DNA of 64,000 bases. Origin: Stenotrophomonas sp. SAU14A_NAIMI4_8. Lineage in GTDB: Bacteria; Pseudomonadota; Gammaproteobacteria; Xanthomonadales; Xanthomonadaceae. How positions within the stretch are numbered: the first letter of the stretch is position 1; each line of letters opens with the position of its first letter. The stretch is taken from positions 1,963,680-2,027,679 of the forward strand of contig NZ_CP025999.1 of assembly GCF_003086695.1 (NCBI RefSeq), read 5' to 3'. Shown piece by piece: positions 1 to 8,547 of this stretch. The notes below the pieces were generated by a model, which saw nothing but the letters and a program-made list of their open reading frames with translations, searched no databases and was not told where the DNA came from. The position numbers and the translations under genes were made by a program.

Positions 1-366
1 TTCGCGCGCGGTGAGGGCGAAGGTACGGTTGTCGATGGGCGTGACTGCGCTTACTGCGCAACGGCGGCCATCGACCACCACCTGTTCGCCCGGTGTGCCG
101 CAGGCCCAGCCCTGCGGCGCTTCCAGACGCAGTGCTTCGGCCTGGTTCACGCCGGGGCAGGCAGCGCTGAAGTCGATGCGGAAGGCGCGGTCGCGGCCAT
201 CGCGCACGGCGATGGACCCGGCGGCATCCTGTTCGACCTGCTGCACGCTGCGGGCATCCACGCAGTGCGGCGCGGGCGGCGTACGCGCGTCCTGCGCGCG
301 CAGGGAAGACAGCGGCTGGCTGGCCAGAAGCAGCGCCAGGGCGATCGGCAGCAGACGTTCCTTCAT
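1..366 (-). CDS. Secreted DUF6491-like hypothetical protein (3' end outside the window)
   Basis: The reading frame starts at an ATG at 366 and stays open to the window edge, giving 122 residues with no stop. Residues 1-24 look like a Sec signal peptide: charged MKER, then a Leu/Ala-rich core, then an Ala-Gln cut site, so the product is probably periplasmic. Four cysteines are spread through the mature part (near PHC, AAC, WAC and RRC), with alternating hydrophobic strands. This spacing resembles the DUF6491 family of small exported xanthomonad proteins, whose function is unknown. It is divergent from the AraC-type gene, and a gap of about 90 bp holds both promoters. The family call is from memory of the pattern and is moderate; the coding call is firm. 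Confidence 0.6.
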   Translation of the reverse strand, partial: MKERLLPIALALLLASQPLSSLRAQDARTPPAPHCVDARSVQQVEQDAAGSIAVRDGRDRAFRIDFSAACPGVNQAEALRLEAPQGWACGTPGEQVVVDGRRCAVSAVTPIDNRTFALTARE

Positions 367-457
367 CGTGCGATCCCGGTGTGTGTGGATGGCGCCGACC
401 TTAGCACGGGCCGATGACAGCATTGCAGCCGCCCGGCGGCACGCGCACACTGCGCCG

Positions 458-1156
458 ATGGGCGCGATCTTCCACCTGCGGCACTACGGCCAGGCCACCG
501 GCCTGGACCGGCACGACTACGCGCAGTGGGTGCTGCCGCTGCAGGGCGAACTGCAGTTCGAGATGGAAGGGCACGGCGGCCGGCTGGACCTGCTGCAGGG
601 TGCCTTCGTGGCCGCTGGCGAGGCGCATGACCAGATGGCGCAGGGCCCGAACGGTTTCGTGATCGTCGATTGCGGCCCGGGTGTACTGGACGATGCCACC
701 CAGGAGCACCTGTGCCGGCAACGCTGGCTGCACCTGCCGCAGCGCCTGCGCCAGCGGCTGGCCCATGTGCAGGCGGGGCAGACGGTGCCGGAACTGCTGC
801 CGGACCTGTTGCATGCCTTCGCCCCGGCCGGCAGTGGTGCTCGGTTGCAGGGCCTGTGCGCGGCGGTGCAGCGCGAACCGGGCCAGCACTGGCCGGTGGC
901 GCGCATGGCGGGGTTTGTCGGGGTGAGTGAAAGCCGCCTGCATGCGCTGTTCCTGGGGGAATTCGGGGTCAGCCCGCAGGCCTGGTTGAGTGCCAACCGG
1001 TTGCGCTGGGCCAAGCACCAGCTGTTGACCAGTACCGCGCCGATCAGCCAGATCGCGCTGGCCGCCGGTTATTCGGAGCAGAGCGCGCTGACCCGTGCGC
1101 TGCGCCGGGAAACCGGGATGACCCCGGCCGCGTGGCGGCGCGGTGAGGTGCCCTGA
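458..1156 (+). CDS. AraC-family transcriptional regulator
   Basis: A 232-residue protein with an N-terminal cupin-like sensor half (residues 1-110, beta-rich, with a short H-x-x-Y-A-Q-W-V-L-P-L-Q-G segment typical of AraC arms). The C-terminal half (about 130-232) holds two helix-turn-helix motifs; the second contains ISQIALAAGYSEQSALTRAL and ends TGMTPAAWR, the classical AraC/XylS signature. The ATG at 458 is preferred because upstream residues of the same frame have no protein character and overlap the divergent gene. The next gene on the same strand encodes a DMT exporter, and AraC regulators often control such a neighbour. The ligand is unknown. Confidence 0.87.
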   Translation: MGAIFHLRHYGQATGLDRHDYAQWVLPLQGELQFEMEGHGGRLDLLQGAFVAAGEAHDQMAQGPNGFVIVDCGPGVLDDATQEHLCRQRWLHLPQRLRQRLAHVQAGQTVPELLPDLLHAFAPAGSGARLQGLCAAVQREPGQHWPVARMAGFVGVSESRLHALFLGEFGVSPQAWLSANRLRWAKHQLLTSTAPISQIALAAGYSEQSALTRALRRETGMTPAAWRRGEVP

Positions 1157-1170
1157 CACTTGCTGTGAAA

Positions 1171-1304
1171 CGCCATGACACGGGCGGCGTTGGGCCGCGG
1201 CGATACGCCATGACACGGGTGGGGTGGGGCTGCGGCGAATTGCCCTGACTCGGGCGGCATGGCCTTGTGGCGGAACGACCGGACTCGGGCGGCGAACGGC
1301 TTTG
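1171..1304. repeat. Degenerate 35-bp tandem repeat (nearly four units)
   Basis: Units begin at 1171, 1206, 1241 and 1276, exactly 35 bp apart. Each begins with a variant of CGCCATGACACGGG and continues with a G-rich segment. The units have diverged by several substitutions. No reading frame or hairpin explains the period. The array follows the AraC gene stop directly and leads into three REP units. Confidence 0.6.
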
Positions 1305-1404
1305 GTAGCGTCGAGCTTGCTCGACGGCTCTTGCTGGAACGCCGTCGAGCAAGCTCGACGCTACGACGAGCGGGGGCAACAGCCGTCGAGCAAGCTCGAC
1401 GCTA
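1305..1404. repeat. SMAG-type REP cluster, three units (TCGAGCTTGCTCGA stem)
   Basis: Three 21-bp units share the palindrome TCGAGCTTGCTCGA with a GTAGCG head: 1305-1325 on the plus strand, then 1344-1364 and 1384-1404 inverted. The first two form a head-out inverted pair. These match the SMAG REP family of S. maltophilia. The rest of the gap to 1536 shows only a weak TACACT (1499-1504), a possible -10 for the exporter gene. Confidence 0.85.
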
Positions 1405-1536
1405 CGAGAAGCGGGGGCAACCGCCGGCGGGCGGGGCAAGTGCCGCCGCGACGGGCTGGGGCAGTAGCCTCGGTCAAGACGCGCGCGGCGGCGGCGCCTA
1501 CACTGCGCGGCCTGTCCTTCCCCCGACGATGTGTTC

Positions 1537-2487
1537 ATGCGCAACAACCCGATGGCCCTGGGCATCGCCAATGGCGTTGCCGCCGGCGCGCTGTGGGGCG
1601 TGGTCTTCCTCGCCCCCGCCGTGCTGGGTACGTTCAACGCGCTGCAGCTGTCGGCCGGGCGCTATCTGGTCTACGGCCTGATTGCCCTGGTGCTGCTGCT
1701 GCCGCGCTGGAAGCGGCTGGCACCGAAACTGGGCCGCGCCGAATGGCGGGGCCTGCTCTGGCTCAGCCTGGCCGGCAACCTGGTGTACTTCCTGCTGCTG
1801 GCTACCGCCGTGCAGTGGGCCGGTGGTGCGGCGGCCTCGCTCATCGTCGGGCTGATTCCAGTGGTGGTGACCCTGGTGGGTGTGCGTGAGCAGGGTGCGG
1901 TGCCGTTGAAACAGTTGTTGCCAGCGCTGGGGCTGTGCGTGCTCGGGGTTACCCTGGTGGGCTGGGAGGCGCTGATGTCCGAACACCTGGCCACGCCGTG
2001 GCGGCAGCGCGTGCTGGGCCTGGTGTGTGCGTTTGGTGCGCTGTTCTCCTGGGCGGTGTATTCGGTGGGTAACAGCCGCTGGCTGGCGCGGCGGCCCGAT
2101 CTTTCCAGCCATGACTGGTCCATGCTGACCGGCGTGACCACCGGCGGCCTGGCCCTGTTGCTTGTGCCGATGGCGTTCACCGGCCAGAGCGCGGCGCACA
2201 GCCCGGCACAGTGGACGTTGTTCTGGAGCATCAGTGCCGGCGTGGCGGTGTTTGCCTCGCTGATCGGCAATGCCTTCTGGAACCGCGCCAGCCGCCTGCT
2301 GCCGCTCACCCTGACCGGGCAGATGATTGTGTTCGAAACGCTGTTCGCGCTGCTGTACGCGTTCGCCTGGCAATGGCGCTGGCCGACCCTGCTGGAGGCG
2401 CTGGCCATCGTCTGCCTGGTGGCCGGGGTGCTGCTGTGCGCGCACGCACACCGTGCGCCGCGCGCGATCGCCGAACATGCCGGCTGA
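1537..2487 (+). CDS. EamA/DMT-family inner-membrane transporter
   Basis: A 316-residue, very hydrophobic protein with about ten transmembrane helices arranged as two EamA repeats (roughly residues 10-145 and 155-300). The N-terminal helix ALGIANGVAAGALWGVVFLA and the late helix with LTGQMIVFETLFALLYAF are typical of drug/metabolite exporters (RhaT/YdcZ type). An in-frame GTG lies two codons upstream at 1531; ATG 1537 is chosen as the more usual start. It follows the AraC-type gene on the same strand, which suggests it is the regulated target. Substrate cannot be told from sequence; amino acids or small metabolites are usual for the family. Confidence 0.85.
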   Translation: MRNNPMALGIANGVAAGALWGVVFLAPAVLGTFNALQLSAGRYLVYGLIALVLLLPRWKRLAPKLGRAEWRGLLWLSLAGNLVYFLLLATAVQWAGGAAASLIVGLIPVVVTLVGVREQGAVPLKQLLPALGLCVLGVTLVGWEALMSEHLATPWRQRVLGLVCAFGALFSWAVYSVGNSRWLARRPDLSSHDWSMLTGVTTGGLALLLVPMAFTGQSAAHSPAQWTLFWSISAGVAVFASLIGNAFWNRASRLLPLTLTGQMIVFETLFALLYAFAWQWRWPTLLEALAIVCLVAGVLLCAHAHRAPRAIAEHAG

Positions 2488-2588
2488 TTGCGCGCTGTGT
2501 GCGCCCTGATCGCCGCTTCGTCACAGATGCAACCAAATGACGGCACGTTGGCAGATGATCGCCGCAGGAATATTTTGCGCTGCAACAC

Positions 2589-2618
2589 TTGACAGCGCCC
2601 CGGCGCACGGTGTTTTCT
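2589..2618 (+). promoter_or_regulatory. Putative threonine operon promoter
   Basis: A perfect -35 hexamer TTGACA lies at 2589-2594. A weak -10 (TTTTCT, 2613-2618) follows at an 18-bp spacing. A start point about seven bases further on would fall at 2624-2626, right at the ATG of the leader peptide, so the leader may be translated from a leaderless transcript. No Shine-Dalgarno sequence precedes that ATG. Confidence 0.5.
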
Positions 2619-2625
2619 GTGCGCC

Positions 2626-2760
2626 ATGGTCCTCGATGCCGCCCTTGCCAGCCTGATCGCCCCCGCTACTGCGGGCCGCTCGACTGCGCCGGTCGCCATT
2701 ACCACCATTACCACCACCACCGTCACCACTGCCCTGGTGCGGCCCGTCGTCTTCGTGTAA
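2626..2760 (+). CDS. thrL: thr operon leader peptide (Thr/Ile-rich attenuation peptide)
   Basis: A 44-codon frame starts at ATG 2626 and ends at TAA 2758-2760. Codons 25-35 (2698-2730) read I-T-T-I-T-T-T-T-V-T-T, a run of threonine with isoleucine codons like the E. coli thr leader. Its position directly before thrA and the mutually exclusive hairpins downstream support translation-coupled attenuation by charged tRNA-Thr and tRNA-Ile. It is about twice the length of the 21-residue E. coli ThrL; the extra N-terminal half is Ala-rich with no evident role. No Shine-Dalgarno sequence is visible. Confidence 0.85.
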   Translation: MVLDAALASLIAPATAGRSTAPVAITTITTTTVTTALVRPVVFV

Positions 2761-2800
2761 CTCCCGAAAACCACGGCCCCGCACCATCCAGGTGGCGGGG
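2735..2800 (+). terminator. Threonine attenuator: terminator and competing antiterminator
   Basis: The terminator stem pairs CCCCGCACC (2777-2785) with GGTGGCGGGG (2791-2800), one G bulged. The left strand can instead pair upstream: TGGTGCGG (2735-2742) with CCGCACCA (2779-2786), eight perfect pairs. A ribosome stalled on the Thr codons (2698-2730) would leave 2735-2742 free and favour the antiterminator. A ribosome reaching the stop at 2758 would cover it and allow the terminator. The terminator lacks a U-run (AAACTCG follows), so its efficiency is uncertain. Confidence 0.65.
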
Positions 2801-2844
2801 AAACTCGACACCTGCATGCGACGGGGCCTCCCAATGAGGTCTGC

Positions 2845-5349
2845 ATGTCCGCCAACGCCCCCGCCCATTCCGCTGCCCATCTCGATCTGGCCGCGCCTTC
2901 CACTGTCGTGCACAAGTTCGGCGGCACGTCGGTGGCCGATGCCGAGCGCTATCGCCACGTAGCGGGTCTGCTGCTGGCCCGCCCCGAAGCACTGCAGGTC
3001 ACCGTGGTGTCGGCCATGAAGGGCGTGACCGATGCGCTGATCGAACTGGCCCAGTTGGCCGCGCGCGGCGACGCGGGCTGGCGCGATGCCTGGCATGCGG
3101 TGCGTGCGCGGCACCGCGGCGCGGCCGTGGCGCTGCTGGGCGAGCAGGTGGGCGAGACGGTGGAGTGGATCGACGCGCGCTTTGACCAGTTGGCCGACGT
3201 GCTGGCCGCGCTGGCGGTGATCGGCGAACTGCCGCGCGAGGTGCTGGACCGCGTGCAGGGCCTGGGCGAAGTGTTTTCCGCGCAGTTGCTGGGCAGCCAC
3301 CTGCGGGCGCTGGGCGAGGACTGCGCGGTGCTGGATGCGCGCGACGTGCTGGTGGTCGGTCACGGCGAACTGGGCGTGGACGTGGACTGGGAAGCCAGCG
3401 CCGACCGGCTGGCCAACTGGCGGCTGCAGCACCCGCAGGCGCGGGTGGTGGCCACCGGTTTCGTGGCACGTGACCGCCAGGATCGCATCACCACGCTGGG
3501 CCGCAACGGCAGCGACTATTCCGGCGCGATCTTCGCCGCCTTGTTCAACGCCGATGAGCTGCATATCTGGACGGATGTGGACGGCGTACTGTCGGCCGAC
3601 CCACGGCTGGTGCCCGAGGCGGTGCAGCTGGAAGCGCTGAGCTACGACGAAGCCTGCGAACTGGCTTACTTCGGCGCCAAGGTGGTGCACCCGCAGACGA
3701 TGTCGCCTGCCATCCGCCTGGGCATGCCGATCATCATCCGCAACACCTTCCAGCCGCTGCATCCGGGCACGCGCATCAGTGCCGAGCGTTCGCCGCGTGG
3801 GCCGGTGAAGGGGCTGACGCTCAGCCCCGGCCTGGCCCTGCTGAACCTGGAAGGCACCGGTCTGATGGGCGTGCCGGGTACCGCCGAGCGCGTGTTCTCC
3901 GCGCTGCGCCAGGCCCATGTATCGGTGGTGATGATCTCGCAGGGGTCTTCGGAACATTCGATCTGCTGCGTGGTGCGCGGCGCCGAGGCCGCGCGTGGCC
4001 GCGAGGCGCTGCTGCAGGCGTTTGCCCATGAACTGTCGGTGGGCCAGGTGCAGCGGGTGCAGGTGAGCGACGAGGTGAGCGTGCTGGCTGCGGTGGGTGA
4101 CGGCATGGCCGGCCAGCCGGGCGTGGCCGCGCGCCTGTTCGAGGCGCTGGGTCGCGCGCAGGTGAACATCCTGGCCATCGCCCAGGGCTCGTCCGAGCGC
4201 AATATCTCGGTGGCCGTGTCCAGCGCCGATGCGCCGCGTGCGTTGCGTGCCGCGCATGCCGGGTTCTGGCTGTCGCCGCAGACCTTCGCGGTGGGCGTGA
4301 TCGGTCCGGGCAACGTGGGTGCAGCCTTGCTGGACCAGCTGTTGGCCGCGCGCCCGCAGCTGCTGGCCAAGGCCAATGTCGATCTGCGGGTGCGTGCGCT
4401 GGCTTCGCGGTCGCGCATGCGCCTGGAAGCGGAGGTGCTGCATGCTGACTGGCGCGCCGCGCTGCAGGAAAACGGCCAGGCCAGTGATCTGGATGCCTTC
4501 ACCGAACACCTGCTGGCCGCGCACCTGCCGCATGCGGTGGTGATCGACTGCAGCGGCAGTGCCGAGGTGGCCGAGCGCTATGCCGACTGGCTGGCCGCTG
4601 GCATCCACGTGGTGACCCCGAACAAACAGGCCGGGGCCGGACCGTTGGCACGCTACCAGCGCATCCGTGCGGCGGCCGCGGCCAGCGGCGCGCGCTTCCG
4701 TTATGAAGCCACGGTGGGCGCGGGTCTTCCGGTCATCACCACGCTGCGCGACCTGGTGGACACCGGCGATGAAGTGCTGGCCATCGAAGGCATCTTCTCC
4801 GGCACGCTGGCCTGGCTGTTCAACCGTTTCGACGGCAGCCAGCCGTTCTCGGAACTGGTGGCGCAGGCGCGTGCGATGGGCTACACCGAACCGGACCCGC
4901 GCGATGACCTGTCCGGCGTGGACGTGGCGCGCAAGCTGGTGATCCTGGCCCGCGAGGCCGGGCACGCACTCAGCCTGGAACAGGTGCAGGTGGAAAGCCT
5001 GGTGCCGGCGGCACTGCGCGCGGGCAGCGTGGACGAATTCATGGCGCGGCTGGGCGACTCGGATGCAGAACTGCTGGCCCGTCTGCAGGCCGCGCGCGAG
5101 CGTGGCGCCGTGCTGCGCTATGTGGCGCGGCTGGGCGCCGATGGTGCGTCGGTGGGCCTGCAGGAGCTGCCGGCCGAGCACGCCTTTGCCAACCTGCGGC
5201 TGACCGACAACGTGGTGCAGTTCCGTACCCGCCGTTACTGCGACAACCCGCTGGTGGTGCAGGGCCCGGGCGCTGGGCCGGAAGTGACCGCCGCCGGTGT
5301 GTTTGCCGACCTGCTGCGGGTGGCTGCCGGTGAAGGAGCGCGGCTGTGA
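2845..5349 (+). CDS. thrA: Bifunctional aspartate kinase / homoserine dehydrogenase I
   Basis: An 834-residue fusion enzyme that catalyses the first and third steps of the aspartate-to-threonine path. The aspartokinase domain (about 17-300) opens with [11 protein letters not shown] and contains the [11 protein letters not shown] substrate segment. Two ACT-type regulatory segments follow (about 325-470; both contain a QGSSE motif), the site of threonine feedback. The homoserine dehydrogenase domain starts near residue 480 with the NAD(P) loop GVIGPGNVG, then [12 protein letters not shown] and the catalytic region [14 protein letters not shown] near 623. Full length compared with E. coli ThrA (820). 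The stop overlaps the thrB start (GTGA), so the two are translationally coupled. It is first in the attenuated operon. Confidence 0.97.
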   Translation: MSANAPAHSAAHLDLAAPSTVVHKFGGTSVADAERYRHVAGLLLARPEALQVTVVSAMKGVTDALIELAQLAARGDAGWRDAWHAVRARHRGAAVALLGEQVGETVEWIDARFDQLADVLAALAVIGELPREVLDRVQGLGEVFSAQLLGSHLRALGEDCAVLDARDVLVVGHGELGVDVDWEASADRLANWRLQHPQARVVATGFVARDRQDRITTLGRNGSDYSGAIFAALFNADELHIWTDVDGVLSADPRLVPEAVQLEALSYDEACELAYFGAKVVHPQTMSPAIRLGMPIIIRNTFQPLHPGTRISAERSPRGPVKGLTLSPGLALLNLEGTGLMGVPGTAERVFSALRQAHVSVVMISQGSSEHSICCVVRGAEAARGREALLQAFAHELSVGQVQRVQVSDEVSVLAAVGDGMAGQPGVAARLFEALGRAQVNILAIAQGSSERNISVAVSSADAPRALRAAHAGFWLSPQTFAVGVIGPGNVGAALLDQLLAARPQLLAKANVDLRVRALASRSRMRLEAEVLHADWRAALQENGQASDLDAFTEHLLAAHLPHAVVIDCSGSAEVAERYADWLAAGIHVVTPNKQAGAGPLARYQRIRAAAAASGARFRYEATVGAGLPVITTLRDLVDTGDEVLAIEGIFSGTLAWLFNRFDGSQPFSELVAQARAMGYTEPDPRDDLSGVDVARKLVILAREAGHALSLEQVQVESLVPAALRAGSVDEFMARLGDSDAELLARLQAARERGAVLRYVARLGADGASVGLQELPAEHAFANLRLTDNVVQFRTRRYCDNPLVVQGPGAGPEVTAAGVFADLLRVAAGEGARL

Positions 5350-6260
5350 TCGCACGTGCATTCGCGCCGGGCTCGGTGGCCAACGTGGCCGTGGGCTTCG
5401 ATATCCTCGGCCACGCCATCGCCGGGGTGGGCGATACGGTAACCGTGCGCCGCATCGCCGACCCGCTGGTGCGCATCGATGCGGTCCGCGGCAGCGAGGT
5501 GGCATTGCCGTTGGACGCAGCCGGCAACACCGCCGGCGCTGCGCTGATGTCGCTGCGTGAAGCGTTGGGCCTGGACTTCGGCTTCGCCATTGAAATCGAC
5601 AAGGGCATTCCGTTCGGCTCGGGCATGGGCGGTTCGGCGGCCTCGTGCGTGGCTGCATTGGTGGCGGCCAACGCGTTGCTGGATTCGCCGCTGCCACGCG
5701 CAGCGCTGTACCCGCATGCGCTGGATGGCGAAGCGGTGGCCAGTGGCGGCCGCCACGGCGACAACGTGGGCCCGCTGCTGCTGGGCGGGCTGGCGCTGTG
5801 CACCGCCGACCGCTTGGTGCCGGTGCCGGTGCCGGCCAGTTGGCACAGCCTGCTGGTACACCCGCAGGCCGTGTTGGAAACGCGGCGCGCACGGCAGGCG
5901 CTGCAGGGCAGCTATGCCCTGGGCGAGTTCGTTGCGCAGAGTGCCAACCTGGCCCTGGTACTGAGCGGCTGCCATCGCAGTGATCCGGAGCTGGTGCGGG
6001 CCGGCCTGCGCGATGTACTGGTGGAGCCGCGGCGCGCCGGCCTGATCGCCGGCTTCGATGCCGCCAAGGAGGCGGCACTGGCGGCGGGGGCGATGGGCGC
6101 CGGCATTTCCGGTGCCGGCCCCAGCGTGTTCGCCTGGTTCGACGATGCCGACCGCGCGCGGGCCGCGGCGGCGCCGGTGCGTGCCGCGTTCGCGGCTGCC
6201 GGCCTGGACAGCGAGGCCTGGGTCTCGCCGCTGGATGCCCCGGGAGCCCACCTGTGCTGA
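5346..6260 (+). CDS. thrB: Homoserine kinase
   Basis: A 304-residue GHMP-family kinase that phosphorylates L-homoserine with ATP, the fourth step to threonine. The GHMP motif is seen as [17 protein letters not shown] (about residues 89-105), and the C-terminal glycine-rich [17 protein letters not shown] is the usual family motif 3. The GTG start at 5346 overlaps the thrA stop by four bases. The length fits ThrB (about 310). It is cotranscribed with thrA and thrC. Confidence 0.96.
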   Translation: MIARAFAPGSVANVAVGFDILGHAIAGVGDTVTVRRIADPLVRIDAVRGSEVALPLDAAGNTAGAALMSLREALGLDFGFAIEIDKGIPFGSGMGGSAASCVAALVAANALLDSPLPRAALYPHALDGEAVASGGRHGDNVGPLLLGGLALCTADRLVPVPVPASWHSLLVHPQAVLETRRARQALQGSYALGEFVAQSANLALVLSGCHRSDPELVRAGLRDVLVEPRRAGLIAGFDAAKEAALAAGAMGAGISGAGPSVFAWFDDADRARAAAAPVRAAFAAAGLDSEAWVSPLDAPGAHLC

Positions 6261-6289
6261 ATCCTTCCCCCCTTCTGGAAACCGACGTG

Positions 6290-7576
6290 ATGCATTTCGT
6301 ATCGACCCGCGGCCGATCACCGGCCGTTGGCCTGAGTGCGGCCATCGCCGCTGGGCTGGCCCCCGATGGCGGCCTGTACGTGCCCGAGCGCCTGCCGTCA
6401 CCGCGTGTGCTGCAGGCCGGCGCAACCCTGGCCGACACCGCAGCGGATCTGCTGGCGCCGTTCTTCGCCGGCGATGCACTGGCCGACGCGCTGCCTGCGA
6501 TCTGCCGGCAGGCCTTCGATTTCCCCGTGCCGCTGCGTGCGCTGGGCAACGGCGACCATGTGCTGGAGCTGTTCCATGGGCCCACGGCTGCGTTCAAGGA
6601 CATCGGTGCACGCTTCCTGGCCGGTGCGTTGTCGCGCCTGCAGGCCGGCAAGGACCGCGATCTGACCATCGTGGTGGCAACGTCCGGCGACACCGGTGCG
6701 GCCGTGGCCGCGGCCTTCCACCAGCAGCCGGGCGTGCGGGTGGTGGTGCTGTATCCCGACGGCCGCGTATCGCCGCGCCAGGCGCATCAGCTGGGCTGCT
6801 TCGGTGACAACATCCAGGCGCTGCGCGTGGCCGGCTCGTTCGATGACTGCCAGGCCATGGCCAAGCAGGCGCTGGCCGACACCGCGCTGCAGGCGCAGGT
6901 GCCGCTCAGTTCGGCCAACAGCATCAGTCTGGGCCGTCTGCTGCCGCAGATGAGCTACTACGCGCATGCCGCGCTGGTGCACCACGCGCAGAGCGGGCGC
7001 CGTCTGAACCTGGTGGTGCCGACCGGCAACCTGGGCAATGCGATGGCGGCGGTGCTGGCGCGCGCGTTGGGTGTGCCGATCGGGCAGATCGTGCTGGCCA
7101 CCAACGCCAATGCAGTGTTGCCGGCTTACTTCAACGGCGGCGATTACCAGCCGCAGTCCAGCGTGGCCACCGTGGCCAACGCCATGGATGTTGGCGCGCC
7201 CAGCAATTTCGAGCGCCTGCGTTGGCTGTACAACGACGATGACGCCGAACTGCGTGCGGCGTTCCGTGCGTTCAGCGTGGACGATGTGACGATCCGCGCG
7301 ACCATTGCCAGCGAACACGCCAGCCATGGCGAACTGTTCTGCCCGCATACGGCCACGGCAGTGAAGGTGCTGCGCGATCTGCGCGTGCGTGGTGCCAAGG
7401 GTGACTGGGCGGTGGTGGCCACGGCGCACCCGGCCAAGTTCGAGGCGGTGGTGGAGCCGTTGATCGGCGAAGCGGTGGCGGTGCCGCCGGCGCTGGATGC
7501 GCTGCTGCAGCGCCCGGCGCATGCCGAGCCGTTGCCGGCCGACTACAACGCGTTGCGCGAGGTGTTGTTGCGTTGA
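6290..7576 (+). CDS. thrC: Threonine synthase
   Basis: A 428-residue PLP enzyme that converts O-phosphohomoserine to threonine. The PLP lysine is K103 in GPTAAFKDIGARF. The phosphate-binding VATSGDTGAAVAAAF and the GNLGNAMAA segment are clear. ATG 6290 is chosen because MHFVSTRG is the usual ThrC N-terminus. An in-frame GTG at 6254, overlapping thrB, would add twelve residues without homology character. It ends the thr operon and is followed by a REP pair that may cap the transcript. Confidence 0.96.
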   Translation: MHFVSTRGRSPAVGLSAAIAAGLAPDGGLYVPERLPSPRVLQAGATLADTAADLLAPFFAGDALADALPAICRQAFDFPVPLRALGNGDHVLELFHGPTAAFKDIGARFLAGALSRLQAGKDRDLTIVVATSGDTGAAVAAAFHQQPGVRVVVLYPDGRVSPRQAHQLGCFGDNIQALRVAGSFDDCQAMAKQALADTALQAQVPLSSANSISLGRLLPQMSYYAHAALVHHAQSGRRLNLVVPTGNLGNAMAAVLARALGVPIGQIVLATNANAVLPAYFNGGDYQPQSSVATVANAMDVGAPSNFERLRWLYNDDDAELRAAFRAFSVDDVTIRATIASEHASHGELFCPHTATAVKVLRDLRVRGAKGDWAVVATAHPAKFEAVVEPLIGEAVAVPPALDALLQRPAHAEPLPADYNALREVLLR

Positions 7577-7584
7577 TCAAGCGC

Positions 7585-7648
7585 CGCCGGGCATGGCCCG
7601 GCGCTACCGAAGGTCGGCGAAGGGGGTAGCGCCGGGCCATGCCCGGCG
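7585..7648. repeat. SMAG-type REP inverted pair (GCCGGGCATGGCCCGGC stem)
   Basis: Two units of about 23 bp face each other: 7585-7607 (tail CTAC) and 7626-7648 (head GTAG), 18 bp apart. They sit between the convergent thrC and fnr genes. Such a doublet could fold into one long hairpin and serve as a bidirectional terminator or mRNA end stabiliser. That role is inferred. Confidence 0.85.
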
Positions 7649-7655
7649 GCCGCGG

Positions 7656-8408
7656 TCACATCAACCCGTCGCCGGCCAGCGCACGCAGGCCGTCTTCGTC
7701 CTGGATCTCCACCACGTTCAGATGGGGCAGGGCGATCAGGCCCTGCTGGCGCAGCTTGGTGAAGGTGCGGCTGACCGTTTCCATGGTCAGACCCAGATGA
7801 TCGGCAATATCGCCGCGGCCCATTGGCAGCTGCACGCGCAGGCCATCGCCGCCCAGACGGGCCTCGCGCGCGGCCAGGCGCAGCAGGAAATCGGCCAGCT
7901 TCTCTGCCGGTTGCAGGCGGGCCAGGGCCAGCGCCGCGTCCTGCGCGGCGTCCAGTTCCTGGCAGGCGCGCTGCAGCAGCTTGCGTTCCAGATGCGGGTA
8001 GCGCCCGCGCAGGGCGCGCATCTGCGGCATCGCCACCCGGCACACGCGACTGTCGGCAATGGCTTCGATATCGTAGCGGTGGTGGTCGCTGCCACTCAGG
8101 CCCAGGTAATCGCCGGGCAGCACGAAGCCGCTGATCTGGCGGCGGCCATCGGCCAGGGTGCGCACCAGGCGCAGTGCACCGGCAGTCAATGTATAGACAT
8201 GCAGGCGTTCTTCACCGCTGCGGGCCAGCGTGCTGCCCACGGCCACCTGCTGCGACACCGTGACCTGTTCCAGCGCCTGCACCTCGTCGGGCGACAGCGC
8301 CGAGCACACCGCCAGATGCCGCACCGAGCAGTGCAGGCAGTCCAGCGTGGTGCAGGACGGTGCAGCGGAAGAGGGATCAGCGGGCAGGGCGCCGTCGGGC
8401 CGGGACAT
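7656..8408 (-). CDS. fnr: FNR-type oxygen-responsive transcriptional regulator
   Basis: A 250-residue Crp/Fnr-family protein. The N-terminus carries C24, C27 and C35 (pattern CxxC-x7-C; C19 lies just before). C123 lies in the beta-roll context DSRVC. Together they match the four [4Fe-4S] ligands of E. coli FNR (20, 23, 29, 122). A cNMP-fold sensor spans about 36-150 and a dimer helix about 150-180. The DNA-binding helix contains TMETVSRTF with the E-x-x-S-R triad that reads TTGAT half-sites. Expected role: activation of low-oxygen respiration and repression of aerobic genes. It is divergent from hisS, with no clear FNR box in the 139-bp gap. Xanthomonads also have a second family member, Clp, but that protein lacks the cysteines. 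Confidence 0.92.
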   Translation of the reverse strand: MSRPDGALPADPSSAAPSCTTLDCLHCSVRHLAVCSALSPDEVQALEQVTVSQQVAVGSTLARSGEERLHVYTLTAGALRLVRTLADGRRQISGFVLPGDYLGLSGSDHHRYDIEAIADSRVCRVAMPQMRALRGRYPHLERKLLQRACQELDAAQDAALALARLQPAEKLADFLLRLAAREARLGGDGLRVQLPMGRGDIADHLGLTMETVSRTFTKLRQQGLIALPHLNVVEIQDEDGLRALAGDGLM

Positions 8409-8498
8409 GGTGCAGGGGCAGATCGCGGGCGGGGAGGGCCTTATGATACTTCATGCGGCCAGACGGCCCCTGATCGGCGCCTGAGCGATGCGGGGCGC

Positions 8499-8504
8499 TA
8501 GAAT
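8499..8504 (+). promoter_or_regulatory. Putative -10 element of hisS
   Basis: TAGAAT sits in the context CGCTAGAATG, a common -10 form in xanthomonad promoters, 44 bp before the hisS start. No convincing -35 is seen 16-18 bp upstream. The start codon itself is supported by AGGAG at 8534-8538. Confidence 0.45.
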
Positions 8505-8547
8505 GTCGCCCCCTCCCACGTTCCCGTTCCTGCAGGAGTTCTGCCCC

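Noticed and set aside
1224..1889. Plus-strand frames running through the REP cluster into the exporter gene
   Set aside because: They translate repeats and an alternative frame of the transporter; the EamA frame is the real one.
6254..6289. A longer thrC start at GTG 6254 overlapping thrB
   Set aside because: The extra twelve residues lack family similarity, whereas ATG 6290 gives the standard MHFVSTRG start.
2521..6693. A minus-strand open frame of about 1390 codons opposite thrA-thrB-thrC
   Set aside because: It is antisense to three certain genes, is rich in His, Arg and Pro as expected from high-GC shadow frames, and has no recognisable domain.
8409..8547. Possible FNR box in the fnr-hisS divergent region
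   Set aside because: No TTGAT-N4-ATCAA-like dyad could be found; the AT-rich stretch near 8440-8455 lacks symmetry.
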